Positions 23,274 through 31,485 of a DNA stretch of 35,565 bases are shown in pieces (positions within the stretch are counted from its first letter, which is position 1; each line of letters starts with the position of its first letter). A model generated the notes under the pieces. The model did no database searches, was not told the DNA's origin, and saw only the letters and a list, made by a program, of their open reading frames with translations. The stretch covers positions 1 through 35,565 of the forward strand of contig JAIEOO010000115.1 in the NCBI GenBank assembly GCA_019750475.1, in the 5' to 3' direction. Made by a program: the position numbers and the translations under genes. The stretch is from Acetobacteraceae bacterium. GTDB lineage: Bacteria; Pseudomonadota; Alphaproteobacteria; Acetobacterales; Acetobacteraceae.

Positions 23274-25250
23274 ATGTGCGTCCTGTGTGCCCGGCAGGGC
23301 CTGTTCGTCGAGGCGGTTCCGGCCGCCGCCGGCCTCGTCGCCGGGGCCCCGTCGCCCACCGCCAACGCGCTGCTCGCCGGCGCGGCGCCGGGCTGGAACG
23401 GCACGAACGGGGCGCCGGCGGTCCTCAACTACAGCTTCGCCCTCAACCCGGAGGGCGGGACGGGCGCCGGCAGCTTCCTGCCCTTCACGGCGCAGCAGCA
23501 GGCCGCCGCGCGCGAGGCGCTGGGCCTCTGGGCCGCCGCCTCCGGCCTCGTCTTTGTCGAGGTGCCGGACCGGCCGAACGGCCAGGGCATCGACATCCGC
23601 TTCCAGCGCGACGCGGTGGCCGGCGGCTTCGCGGGAACGGGCGGCTATCCGCAGGACGGCACCATCACCCTGTCCTCGACGATCTACGCGACCGACCCGC
23701 TGTCGCGCGGCACCGGCGGCTTCGTCGTGCTGCTGCACGAGATCGGCCACACCCTCGGGCTCAAGCATCCCTTCGAGGCGAGCGGCGGGAACCCGGCGAC
23801 GCTGCCCACGGCGCAGGACAACTGGAACAACACGGTCATGTCCTACACCATGCCGTGGCCGCCGCCCTCCGACATCGGTCCCTATGACCGCGAGGCCGTC
23901 CAGTTCCTCTACGGCGCGCAGGCGCAGGAGCCCGCTTGGGTCCGCGACGCGCGCCACGACCCGGCGACCAACGCCACCCTCCTGCCGGGCGACGACACGG
24001 CGGAGGTGATCTGGGGCAGCGCGCGCTCGAACGCGGTGCAGGCCGGCGGCGGCGACGACCGCGTCACCCTCGGCACCACCTTCGGCTTCAACGGCGACAA
24101 CTGGGTCTGGCTCGGCGCCGGCAACGACACGGTGACGCAGACGGGCACGGGCAGCAGCCGTGTCTGGGGCGGCGCGGGCAACGACGCCATCGCCCTCGGC
24201 ACCAGCTTCGCCGGCAACGCCGCCAGCTTCGCCTGGGGCGAGGCGGGCAACGACGTCCTGCGCGGCGGCACCGGCAACGACCTGCTCTCGGGCGGCGCCG
24301 GCACCAACAGCCTCGACGGCTCCTTCGGCGTGGACATCGCGGTGTTCGAGGCCGCGCGCCGCAGCGTCACCCTCACCCGGAGCGTCGAGTTCTTCACCAC
24401 CGTCAACGGCGACCGCGTCAACGCCTTCCGCGGCACGGCGACGAGCGCGCTGGAGACCACGACGTTCCAGGGGGTGGAGAATTTCGGCTTCCTCGACGGG
24501 CGCCTCGTCTTCGCGGTGTTGGACCCGCTCATGCAGGCCTACCGCCTCTACCAGGCCGTGCTCGGCCGCGGCCCCGACCCGCTGGGGCTGAACGGATGGG
24601 CGGCGGCGATCCAGGGCGGGATGACGGTGGCGCAGGCCGCCGGCGGCTTCGTCGGCAGCCCGGAATTCGCCGCCCGCTTCGGCAGCCCGGACAATGGCGG
24701 CTTCGTCACCATCACCTACCGCAACGTCCTCGCCCGCGATCCCGATCCGGGCGGCTACGCCAACTGGCTCGCCGCGCTCAACGGCGGCCTGTCCCGCGCG
24801 GAGATGATCGCCGGCTTCTCCGAGAGCGCCGAGTTCAAGGCGCGGATCGCGGCGCAGCTCCCCAACGGCCTCTGGGACCAGGACGAGACCGCCGCCGCCG
24901 TCGCCCGCCTCTATCAGGCGACGCTCGGCCGCCGGCCGGAGGAGGCGGGGCTGCGCGGCTGGAAGCAGCTGCTCGATGGCGGGGCGGCGCTGCGCGACAT
25001 CGCGCCCGGCTTCATCGGCAGCCCCGAATACGCGGCCCGCTTCGGCAACCCCGACCATCCGGGATTCGTCACGCTGCTCTACCAGAACGTGCTGGGCCGC
25101 GCGCCGGACCCCGGGGGGCTCGACGGCTGGGTGGGCGCGCTGGCCTCGGGCCAGCTGGACCGCACGGGCGTCGTCCTCGGCTTCTCGGAGAGCCAGGAGT
25201 TCCGGGGCGCGACTCAGTCCTGGATCGAGGGCGGCATCGTCTTCGCCTGA
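23274..25250 (+). CDS. Secreted zinc metalloprotease with Ca-binding and DUF4214 repeats
   Basis: A 658-aa protein without a signal peptide. The protease part (about 40-215) has the metzincin motif HEIGHTLGLKH (155-165) and a Met-turn VMSY (M189). Residues 256-350 hold glycine/aspartate-rich nonapeptide repeats (GGAGNDAIA, GGTGNDLLSGGAGTN) that bind calcium outside the cell. Four units of the form LYQxVLGRxPD...W (near 425, 481, 547 and 602) make two DUF4214 domains. The C-terminus ends in a hydrophobic GGIVFA, like type I secretion signals. It is therefore a serralysin-type export candidate, but no ABC/MFP/TolC genes are in the window. The stop abuts the fabI-like gene. Confidence 0.87.
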   Translation: MCVLCARQGLFVEAVPAAAGLVAGAPSPTANALLAGAAPGWNGTNGAPAVLNYSFALNPEGGTGAGSFLPFTAQQQAAAREALGLWAAASGLVFVEVPDRPNGQGIDIRFQRDAVAGGFAGTGGYPQDGTITLSSTIYATDPLSRGTGGFVVLLHEIGHTLGLKHPFEASGGNPATLPTAQDNWNNTVMSYTMPWPPPSDIGPYDREAVQFLYGAQAQEPAWVRDARHDPATNATLLPGDDTAEVIWGSARSNAVQAGGGDDRVTLGTTFGFNGDNWVWLGAGNDTVTQTGTGSSRVWGGAGNDAIALGTSFAGNAASFAWGEAGNDVLRGGTGNDLLSGGAGTNSLDGSFGVDIAVFEAARRSVTLTRSVEFFTTVNGDRVNAFRGTATSALETTTFQGVENFGFLDGRLVFAVLDPLMQAYRLYQAVLGRGPDPLGLNGWAAAIQGGMTVAQAAGGFVGSPEFAARFGSPDNGGFVTITYRNVLARDPDPGGYANWLAALNGGLSRAEMIAGFSESAEFKARIAAQLPNGLWDQDETAAAVARLYQATLGRRPEEAGLRGWKQLLDGGAALRDIAPGFIGSPEYAARFGNPDHPGFVTLLYQNVLGRAPDPGGLDGWVGALASGQLDRTGVVLGFSESQEFRGATQSWIEGGIVFA

Positions 25251-26069
25251 TCAGGCGAGCACGTGCTGCCCGCCATCCACCGGGATCACCGTCCCCGTGA
25301 TGCGCCGCGCCCCGTCCGAGACGAGGAAGGTCGCCAGCGCCCCCACATCCTGGATCGTCGCCAGGTGCCGCGCCGGGGCCTGCGCCGCCGCGCGCTCCAG
25401 CAGCTCGTCGAAGCGGTCGAGGCCGGAGGCCGCCCGCGTGGCGATGGGCCCGGGCGAGATGGCATGGACGCGGATGCCCTGCGGGCCGAGTTCCGCCGCC
25501 AGGTAGCGCACCGAGCTCTCCAGCGCCGCCTTCACCGGCCCCATCAGGTTGTAGTTCGCCACCACCCGCTCCGACCCGTAGAAGGTGACGGTCAGCAGCG
25601 TGCCCCCCTCGCGCATCAGCGGCTCGGCCAGCTTCGCGCAGCGCAGGAAGGAATGGCAGGAGACGTCCATCGCCTGGGCGAATCCGGCGGCGCTCGCGTC
25701 GGTCACGCGGCCGTGCAGGTCCTCGCGCGGGGCGTAGGCGATGGAGTGCAGCACGAAGTCGAGCCCGCCCCAGCGCCGCTCCACCTCCGCGAACACCGCC
25801 TCGAGCTGGCCGGGCACGCGCACGTCGCAGGGGACGAGCCAGGCGCCCAGCCGCTCGGCGAGCGGCGCGACCCAGGTCAGCGCCTTCTCGTTGAGGTGGG
25901 TGAGCGCGAGCTCGGCGCCCGCGAGGCGCAGGGCCTCGGCGCAGCCGAAGGCGATGGACTGGGCGTTGGCGACGCCGATGACGAGGCCGCGCTTGCCGCG
26001 GAGGTCGAAGGCCGGGTGCATGGCCAAGGCATGGCCCGGCCGGGCCGATTCCGCCAGCGAAGCTTCCAT
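25251..26069 (-). CDS. fabI: Enoyl-ACP reductase, FabI-type
   Basis: A 272-aa short-chain dehydrogenase of the FabI subgroup, which reduces trans-2-enoyl-ACP with NADH in fatty acid elongation. It has the FabI-style cofactor loop [11 protein letters not shown] in place of the usual TGxxxGxG, and the Tyr-x6-Lys pair Y173/K180 (NYNLMGPVK) with the earlier Tyr in [23 protein letters not shown] and the end VDGGQH also fit. ATG 26069 gives the family length with a G-rich stretch upstream; ATG 26021 would start directly at the core and is the alternative. It is divergent from ihfA. Confidence 0.87.
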   Translation of the reverse strand: MEASLAESARPGHALAMHPAFDLRGKRGLVIGVANAQSIAFGCAEALRLAGAELALTHLNEKALTWVAPLAERLGAWLVPCDVRVPGQLEAVFAEVERRWGGLDFVLHSIAYAPREDLHGRVTDASAAGFAQAMDVSCHSFLRCAKLAEPLMREGGTLLTVTFYGSERVVANYNLMGPVKAALESSVRYLAAELGPQGIRVHAISPGPIATRAASGLDRFDELLERAAAQAPARHLATIQDVGALATFLVSDGARRITGTVIPVDGGQHVLA

Positions 26070-26130
26070 GTCGGCCCCCCGGCCCCACTTCGCCTTGCAA
26101 ATGAAGCACTTGCCGGGCAAGCTTGGGCGG

Positions 26131-26442
26131 ATGGAGACTCTGACGCGCTCAACCCTGGCCGAAGCGATCTACGCCGAGGTCGGCCTGTCCCGCACCGAAT
26201 CGGCCCAGCTGCTGGAGGCGGTGCTGGAGCGCGTCGCCCTCACGCTCGAGACGGGCGAGAGCGTGAAGATCTCCTCCTTCGGAACCTTCCTGGTCCGGAA
26301 GAAGGGGCGCCGGATCGGCCGCAACCCCAAGACCGGCGTCGAGGTTCCCATCCTGCCCCGCCGCGTCCTGACCTTCCGCCCCAGCCAGGTGCTCCGCGCG
26401 CGGATCAACGGCACACCCGTCCCGGCGACCGAGGACGCCTGA
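26131..26442 (+). CDS. ihfA: Integration host factor subunit alpha
   Basis: A 103-aa HU/IHF-family protein. Helical N-terminus ([20 protein letters not shown]), the central [13 protein letters not shown] strand pair, and the beta-arm with the DNA-intercalating proline ([12 protein letters not shown]) are all present. It pairs with IHF-beta to bend DNA by more than 160 degrees. The divergent fabI-like gene starts 61 bases away. The stop overlaps the MerR start by one base (TGATG), matching the conserved ihfA-merR order of alphaproteobacteria. Confidence 0.94.
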   Translation: METLTRSTLAEAIYAEVGLSRTESAQLLEAVLERVALTLETGESVKISSFGTFLVRKKGRRIGRNPKTGVEVPILPRRVLTFRPSQVLRARINGTPVPATEDA

Positions 26443-26834
26443 TGCAGCAGGACCGCCTGATCCCGGACCAGGACGAGGGCGCGGAACGCTCCCGCGCGCG
26501 GAAATCGGCCAACGCCTTCCGCACCATCAGCGAGGCCGCGGACGAGCTGAACGTGCCGCAGCACGTCCTCCGCTTCTGGGAGACGAAGTTCCCGGCGCTG
26601 CGCCCGATGAAGCGCGCCGGCGGCCGCCGCTACTACCGCCCGGAGGACCTGGTGCTGCTGCGGCGCATCGCCGACCTGCTCTACACCCAGGGCTACACCA
26701 TCAAGGGCGTGCAGCGCGTGCTGATGGACACCACCCCCGTCGAGCCGCCACCATCGCCGGTCACCGAGGCCATGGCGGAGCTGGACAGGATCGCCCAGGC
26801 CCTGCGCCGCCTCGCCGGGCGAACCGAAGGATAG
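26442..26834 (+). CDS. MerR-family transcriptional regulator
   Basis: A 130-aa regulator. After a polar 25-residue start it has the winged helix-turn-helix ([41 protein letters not shown]) and a helix ending in [11 protein letters not shown]. The effector part is short, with no cysteine pair for metal binding, as is usual for the MerR protein next to ihfA. Function in that conserved pair is not well defined. It is coupled to ihfA and followed eight bases later by the aminotransferase gene, which has its own AGGAGG site. Confidence 0.92.
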   Translation: MQQDRLIPDQDEGAERSRARKSANAFRTISEAADELNVPQHVLRFWETKFPALRPMKRAGGRRYYRPEDLVLLRRIADLLYTQGYTIKGVQRVLMDTTPVEPPPSPVTEAMAELDRIAQALRRLAGRTEG

Positions 26835-26842
26835 GAGGCACC

Positions 26843-28105
26843 ATGGACGGGGACTGGAGCGCGCGGGCGGCGGAGGTGCTGCCGGGCGGAAGCCTCGGGA
26901 ACATGGGCGGCGACCTCACCATCGTCGAGGGCACGGGCAGCCGCGTGCGCGACGATGCGGGCCGCGAATACGTGGACTTCCTGCTGGGCTCGGGCCCCAT
27001 GTTCGTGGGCCATGCCCACCCCGAGGTGAACGAGGCCGTGCGGCGCCAGCTCGCGCGCGGGACCACCTTCTTCGCCAACAACCCGGCCGCCATCGAGCTC
27101 GCGGAAGCCATCCGCGACGCCGTGCCCTGCGCCCGGCAGGTGCGCTTCCTCGCCTCGGGCACCGAGGCGGACATGTACGCGATGCGGATCGTCCGCGCCT
27201 TCCGCGGGCGGGAGCTGATCCTGAAGTTCGAGGGCGGCTACCACGGCATGAGCGACCCCGCGCTCATGAGCCTCTGGGCCAGGCGCCCCGGCAACTTCCC
27301 GCGCCCCGTCCCCGACAGCGCCGGCATCCCGCGCGCCGTGCAGGACCAGGTGCTCGTCGCGCCCTTCAACGACGCGGCCGGGGCCGCCGCGCTGATCGAC
27401 AGCCGCGCCGAGGAGATCGCCGGCGTCATCGTCGAGCCGCTGCAGCGCCTCATCCCGCCTGCGCCCGGCTTCCTTGAGACGCTGCGGGAGGCGACGGCCC
27501 GGCACGGCATCCCGCTCATCTTCGACGAGGTCGTGACCGGCTTCCGCCTCGCCTATGGCGGCGCGCAGGAGGCCTTCGGCGTCACGCCAGACCTCTGCAC
27601 CCTCGGCAAGATCATCGGCGGCGGCTTCCCGCTCGCCGCCGTCGCCGGGCGCGCCGACATCCTCGCCGTGCTCGACCGCGCCGCCGGGGAGGACCGCTTC
27701 TGCCCGCAGATCGGCACGCTCTCCGGCAACCCGGTCGCCTGCGTCGCCGGCCTCGCGACGCTGGCCATCCTGCGCCGGCCGGGCGCCTACGCGGCGGTCG
27801 AGGCCACGGGCCGCGCCCTGATGGCGGGGATGGAGGCGGCGCTGCGCCGCCGTGGCATCGCGGCCGGGATCGTCGGCCTGCCCGCCCTGTTCGACGTCGT
27901 CTTCGGGCTCGACGCCCCGCCGCGCAACCACCGCGACATGCTGCGCGCCGACGCCGCCCTGCAACGCGCCGTGAACGCCGGGCTGCGCGCCCGCGGCGTG
28001 CTCAAGGGCGAGAGCAAGTACTATGTGGGCCTCTGCCACGACGCGGCCGATGTCGCCCTCACCCTCGCCGCCTTCGAGGAGTCGCTCGCGGCGGCGCGGG
28101 CATGA
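26843..28105 (+). CDS. Class III aminotransferase (glutamate-1-semialdehyde aminomutase-like)
   Basis: A 420-aa PLP enzyme. The PLP-binding lysine is K256 in LGKIIGGGFP, with D228 (IFDEVVTGFR) contacting the pyridine nitrogen and SGTEAD/GGYHG loops earlier. Overall it resembles glutamate-1-semialdehyde 2,1-aminomutases, but it lies outside a heme locus and many relatives are omega-amino acid aminotransferases, so I do not call it hemL. The ribosome binding site AGGAGG is four bases before ATG 26843. The stop overlaps the SnoaL-like gene by four bases (ATGA). Confidence 0.87.
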   Translation: MDGDWSARAAEVLPGGSLGNMGGDLTIVEGTGSRVRDDAGREYVDFLLGSGPMFVGHAHPEVNEAVRRQLARGTTFFANNPAAIELAEAIRDAVPCARQVRFLASGTEADMYAMRIVRAFRGRELILKFEGGYHGMSDPALMSLWARRPGNFPRPVPDSAGIPRAVQDQVLVAPFNDAAGAAALIDSRAEEIAGVIVEPLQRLIPPAPGFLETLREATARHGIPLIFDEVVTGFRLAYGGAQEAFGVTPDLCTLGKIIGGGFPLAAVAGRADILAVLDRAAGEDRFCPQIGTLSGNPVACVAGLATLAILRRPGAYAAVEATGRALMAGMEAALRRRGIAAGIVGLPALFDVVFGLDAPPRNHRDMLRADAALQRAVNAGLRARGVLKGESKYYVGLCHDAADVALTLAAFEESLAAARA

Positions 28106-28545
28106 GCCGCCCGGCACTCGCCCTGCTCGGCCTCCTCGCCGCCGGGCCGGCGGCGGCGCAGGCCACGCCGGCCGAGCTGCTCCGCGCCTGGGCCGAGGCC
28201 TACGCGACCCAGGACGGCCCCCGCGCCGCCGCCCTCTACACCGAGGAGGCGCGGCTCTGGGGCAGCGTCAGCCGCGCGCAGACCGTCGGCCGCGCGGCGA
28301 TCGCGGACTATTTCGGCCGGGTGCGGCCCGGGGCCGTGCAGATCTCCGTGAGCTTCGGCGACCACGCGCTGCGGCTGCTGACGCCGGAGGTCGCGGTCGC
28401 GTCCGGCCACTACACCTTCGGCCGCCGCGCCGCGGACGGGACGCCCTCCGAGGAGCCCTCGCGCTTCAGCATGACCCTGCTGCGCGGGCCCGACGGCGCG
28501 TGGCGGATCGCCGACCACCACTCCTCGCGGCTGCCGGCGCGGTAG
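28102..28545 (+). CDS. Secreted SnoaL-like (SgcJ/EcaC-type) protein
   Basis: A 147-aa protein. The signal peptide is MSRPALALLGLLAAGPAAAQ, with cleavage after AAA. The mature part is a cone-shaped NTF2-like fold: AWAEAYATQDGPRAAALYTE, then strands ending in WRIADHHSS. Such proteins bind or isomerise small molecules, or serve as binding domains; nothing here fixes the function. Its ATG overlaps the aminotransferase stop. It converges with the histidine kinase gene, with 12 bases between. Confidence 0.85.
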   Translation: MSRPALALLGLLAAGPAAAQATPAELLRAWAEAYATQDGPRAAALYTEEARLWGSVSRAQTVGRAAIADYFGRVRPGAVQISVSFGDHALRLLTPEVAVASGHYTFGRRAADGTPSEEPSRFSMTLLRGPDGAWRIADHHSSRLPAR

Positions 28546-28557
28546 GAAGGGCCGCGA

Positions 28558-30618
28558 TCAGCCGCGCTTGGCGGGGGGGCGGGCGTCCTGCTGCGCCCGC
28601 TGGCCGGGGAAGGCCGCGATGGTGCGCTCGGCCAGCACGGACAGCCCCGCCAGCACGCGGCGCACGCCGTTCTCGTCATGCACGCGGCACGCCTCCTCGA
28701 GCGCCTTCGCCGCGTCGCGCAGCGCCGCCGCGCCGAAGGTGGCCGCCGCCGCCTTCAGCCCGTGCGCCTCGTCCTCGATGGCCGCGTGGTCGGAGAGGCC
28801 GAGGATGCGCTGCACGCGCTCCTGCGTCTCCTGGGTGAAGACGGTGATGAGGCGGGGCAGGCGGCCCGGCCCGACGGCGGCGCGAAGCTCCTCCAGCGTC
28901 TCGCGGTCGAGCAGCGGCGCCGCGATCACCGGCTCGTCGGCCGGTGCCGGCGCCCGCGGGCGGCGCGGGCGCGATTCCAGCACGCGCTCGACCGCGGCGA
29001 GGAGCTGGATGCGGTCGAGCGGCTTGGCGAGGTGCCCGTCCATGCCGGCGTCCAGGCACTTCTCGGCGTCGCCCGGCATGGCGGCCGCCGTCATCGCGAT
29101 GATCGGCACGCGGCCGCGGCTGCCCTGCAGCGCGCGGATCGCCCGCGTGGCGGCGAAGCCGTCCATCAGCGGCATCCGCACATCCATCAGGATCAGGTCG
29201 TAGTCGCCCGATTCGGCCGCCGCCGCCGCCTCCGCCCCGTCGCGGGCGAGTTCGACGGTGTAGCCCGCCTTGCGCAGGATCGCCGCGGCGACGAGCTGGT
29301 TGGCCTTCCCGTCCTCGGCCAGCAGGATGCGGCCATGCGCGGCCGGCGGGTGCTCGCCATTGGTGGGCGCGGGTTGCAGCCGCGCGGGGGGCGATCCGCT
29401 CTCGGGCAGCGGGGTCAGCGGCAGGTCGAAGAAGAAGGTGCTGCCGCGGCCGGGCGTGCTGTCCACGGCGATCTGCCCGCCCATGAGGGCGACGAGCCGC
29501 TTGCAGATGGCGAGGCCGAGGCCCGATCCGCCCTGTTCGCCGGTGGGCTCCGCCTGGGCGAAGCGGCTGAACAGGGTGGCGCGCAGCCGCGGCGGGATGC
29601 CGATGCCCGTGTCGGTCACGGCGAAGCCGATGCGCCCGTCGGGCAGGGCGGCGAGGCGGATCTCGACGCTGCCGCGATGGGTGAACTTCACCGCGTTGTC
29701 GCCCAGGTTGATCAGCACCTGGCGCAGCCGGCTCGCATCGCCGATGAAGCGCGCGGGCAGCAGGTGGTCGAGGCTGGCCGAGAGGTCGAGGCCCTTCTCC
29801 GCCGCCGCGGGGGCGAGGACGTCCAGCACCTCCTTCACCACCTCGGCCAGGGCGAAGGGCTCCTGCGAGATGACGAGCTTGCCCGCCTCGATGCGCGACA
29901 GGTCGAGCAGCTCGTTCACGGTCTCGAGCAGCGTCAGGCCGCAGCGGCGCGCCGTCTCGGCATAGGCGCGCTGCTCGGCGTCGAGCGTGGTGTCGAGCAG
30001 GAGCGACAGGGTGCCCATCACGCCGTGCAGCGGCGTGCGGACCTCGTGGCTCATGAAGGCGAGGAAGTCGCTCTTCTCCTTGCTGGCGCGCTCGGCCTCG
30101 CGCCGCGCCTTCAGCGTCTCCTTCTCGGCGCGCTTGCGGGCCGTGACGTCGTGCTGGATGCCGACATAGGCCAGCAGCTCGCCGCCGGCGCCGAAGACCG
30201 GGGCCATGCGCAGCTCGTTGACGAAGCGCCGGCCGTCGCGACGGTGGTTGGTCAGCTCGACGGTGATCGGCTGGCGCTCGGCGATCGCGCGGCGCAGCGC
30301 GCGGACCGTGTCCTTCTCCGTGCCCGGGCCCTGGAGGAAGCGGCAGTTGCGGCCCAGCACCTCCTCGGGCGGGTAGCCGGTGATCTTCGAGAAGGCCGGG
30401 TTGCAGAAGACGATGGGGCAGTCGGGCAGGTTCGGGTCCGCCACGACCATGCCGGTGGGGGCGGAGGCGATGGCGAGCGCGAGCACGCCCTCGAGCCCGG
30501 CGGCCGTGATGGCGCCGCCGCCCGCGTGCAGCATCGCGTTGCCGGCGACGTCGCGCCGGATCGGCAGGCCGCCGCCCGCCTCAGTCGTCGTAGGCGACGA
30601 GCGTTTCAGCCGGGACAT
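28558..30618 (-). CDS. LOV-domain hybrid sensor histidine kinase
   Basis: A 686-aa cytoplasmic kinase with no membrane segment. Domains: LOV/PAS (about 45-160), coiled-coil linker (160-182), HisKA with H191 ([10 protein letters not shown]), ATPase with N308, DTGIGIP and GSGLGLAI, receiver with D479 and K532, and a histidine phosphotransfer domain with H619 (AHGLKAAA). The LOV core has the photoactive cysteine C92 in GRNCRFLQG and the flavin contacts N124, N134 and Q155, so all known FMN-binding and adduct-forming residues are kept. It should sense blue light through FMN and pass phosphate through a four-step relay; the output regulator is not nearby. ATG 30618 has an AGGA site and overlaps the end of apt by 38 bases. 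Confidence 0.92.
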   Translation of the reverse strand: MSRLKRSSPTTTEAGGGLPIRRDVAGNAMLHAGGGAITAAGLEGVLALAIASAPTGMVVADPNLPDCPIVFCNPAFSKITGYPPEEVLGRNCRFLQGPGTEKDTVRALRRAIAERQPITVELTNHRRDGRRFVNELRMAPVFGAGGELLAYVGIQHDVTARKRAEKETLKARREAERASKEKSDFLAFMSHEVRTPLHGVMGTLSLLLDTTLDAEQRAYAETARRCGLTLLETVNELLDLSRIEAGKLVISQEPFALAEVVKEVLDVLAPAAAEKGLDLSASLDHLLPARFIGDASRLRQVLINLGDNAVKFTHRGSVEIRLAALPDGRIGFAVTDTGIGIPPRLRATLFSRFAQAEPTGEQGGSGLGLAICKRLVALMGGQIAVDSTPGRGSTFFFDLPLTPLPESGSPPARLQPAPTNGEHPPAAHGRILLAEDGKANQLVAAAILRKAGYTVELARDGAEAAAAAESGDYDLILMDVRMPLMDGFAATRAIRALQGSRGRVPIIAMTAAAMPGDAEKCLDAGMDGHLAKPLDRIQLLAAVERVLESRPRRPRAPAPADEPVIAAPLLDRETLEELRAAVGPGRLPRLITVFTQETQERVQRILGLSDHAAIEDEAHGLKAAAATFGAAALRDAAKALEEACRVHDENGVRRVLAGLSVLAERTIAAFPGQRAQQDARPPAKRG

Positions 30619-31108
30619 CGAGGCGGTTCCTGCCGCCGAGGAAGGTGAGCTCGATCATGGCGGCCACCGCCGGCACCTCGGCGCCGGCCTGGCGCAGCAG
30701 GCGCACGCCGGCGGCCATGGTGCCGCCCGTGGCGAGCAGGTCGTCGAGCAGGATCACACGCTGGCCGCGCTCCTCGATGGCGTCGGCCTGCATTTCGAGA
30801 CGGTCCGCCCCGTATTCGAGCGCGTAGTCGAGGCCGATGGTCTGGCCCGGCAGCTTGCGAGGCTTGCGCAGCATGATGAAGCCGAGGCCGAGTTCGAGCG
30901 CGAGGGGGGCGGCCACCAGGAAGCCGCGGCTCTCGATGCCGGCGAGCAGCTGCGGCCGGTAGGGGCGCAGCCGGTCGGCCATCGCGGCCATCGCCGCCTT
31001 CCAGGCCGGTCCATGCCGCAGCAGCGTCGAGATGTCGTAGAACAGGATGCCCGGCTTCGGGAAATCGGGAATGCCGCGGATATGGGCCTTGAGGTTGTGC
31101 GCGTCCAC
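30581..31108 (-). CDS. apt: Adenine phosphoribosyltransferase
   Basis: A 175-aa enzyme that makes AMP from adenine and PRPP in purine salvage. Motifs are the N-terminal [19 protein letters not shown], the mid-region ESRGF loop, the KPRKLPG flexible loop and the PRPP site [14 protein letters not shown] chose GTG 31108 because it gives the typical length and the family N-terminus ([12 protein letters not shown]); GTG 31183 would add 25 acidic, unconserved residues. No in-frame ATG is available. The gene end overlaps the LOV kinase start, so the two are co-transcribed. Confidence 0.9.
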   Translation of the reverse strand: MDAHNLKAHIRGIPDFPKPGILFYDISTLLRHGPAWKAAMAAMADRLRPYRPQLLAGIESRGFLVAAPLALELGLGFIMLRKPRKLPGQTIGLDYALEYGADRLEMQADAIEERGQRVILLDDLLATGGTMAAGVRLLRQAGAEVPAVAAMIELTFLGGRNRLDVPAETLVAYDD

Positions 31109-31274
31109 GTCGTCGAAATCCTGGGCGTCGTCCTGTTGTGCCGGGGGCGGGGCGTTGCGGTGGAGGGCGCCGGCCGAACCCACGGCGCCATATGAAGCCT
31201 AGTGCCGCAAGGGGCTTCGCCGCAAGCGCGGCGGCGGCCTTGGCAAGTCAAATTCCGTCCACCATGTGGCGCTC

Positions 31275-31463
31275 ATGTCAAAAAGCACCCTCGCCATCCT
31301 GATCGGATTGATCGGGTTTTTTGCCTACATTGGGGTGGTCGTCGTCCTGGGCGACTTCTTCGTCCACAGCCACTGGGCCTTGCAGTTCATTTATTACGCC
31401 GCTGTCGGCATCTTGTGGGTGTGGCCAGCGAAACGGTTGATGTATTGGGGCGCCGGGAAGTAA
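31275..31463 (+). CDS. DUF2842 small membrane protein
   Basis: A 62-aa protein with two membrane helices (LAILIGLIGFFAYIGVVVVL and FIYYAAVGILWVWPAKRLM). HWALQFIYYAAVGILWVWP matches the alphaproteobacterial DUF2842 pattern, where the second helix is followed by an aromatic-Pro turn. Its function is unknown. I took ATG 31275 rather than the GTG at 31266. It is divergent from apt and runs into the end of the efflux gene, 22 bases away. Confidence 0.8.
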   Translation: MSKSTLAILIGLIGFFAYIGVVVVLGDFFVHSHWALQFIYYAAVGILWVWPAKRLMYWGAGK

Positions 31464-31485
31464 AGGCCGAAGACGCCAGCGCCCC

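Noticed and set aside
22122-25058. A 978-codon minus-strand frame
   Set aside because: It is the shadow of the CMD-domain and protease genes, both of which have clear motifs on the plus strand.
26835-26842. tRNA gene expected after ihfA-merR in some alphaproteobacteria
   Set aside because: Only eight bases with a ribosome binding site separate merR from the aminotransferase; no cloverleaf is possible.
28678-30648. A 656-codon plus-strand frame
   Set aside because: It is antisense to the LOV kinase; the composition is repetitive Arg/Gly/His/Ala with no domain.
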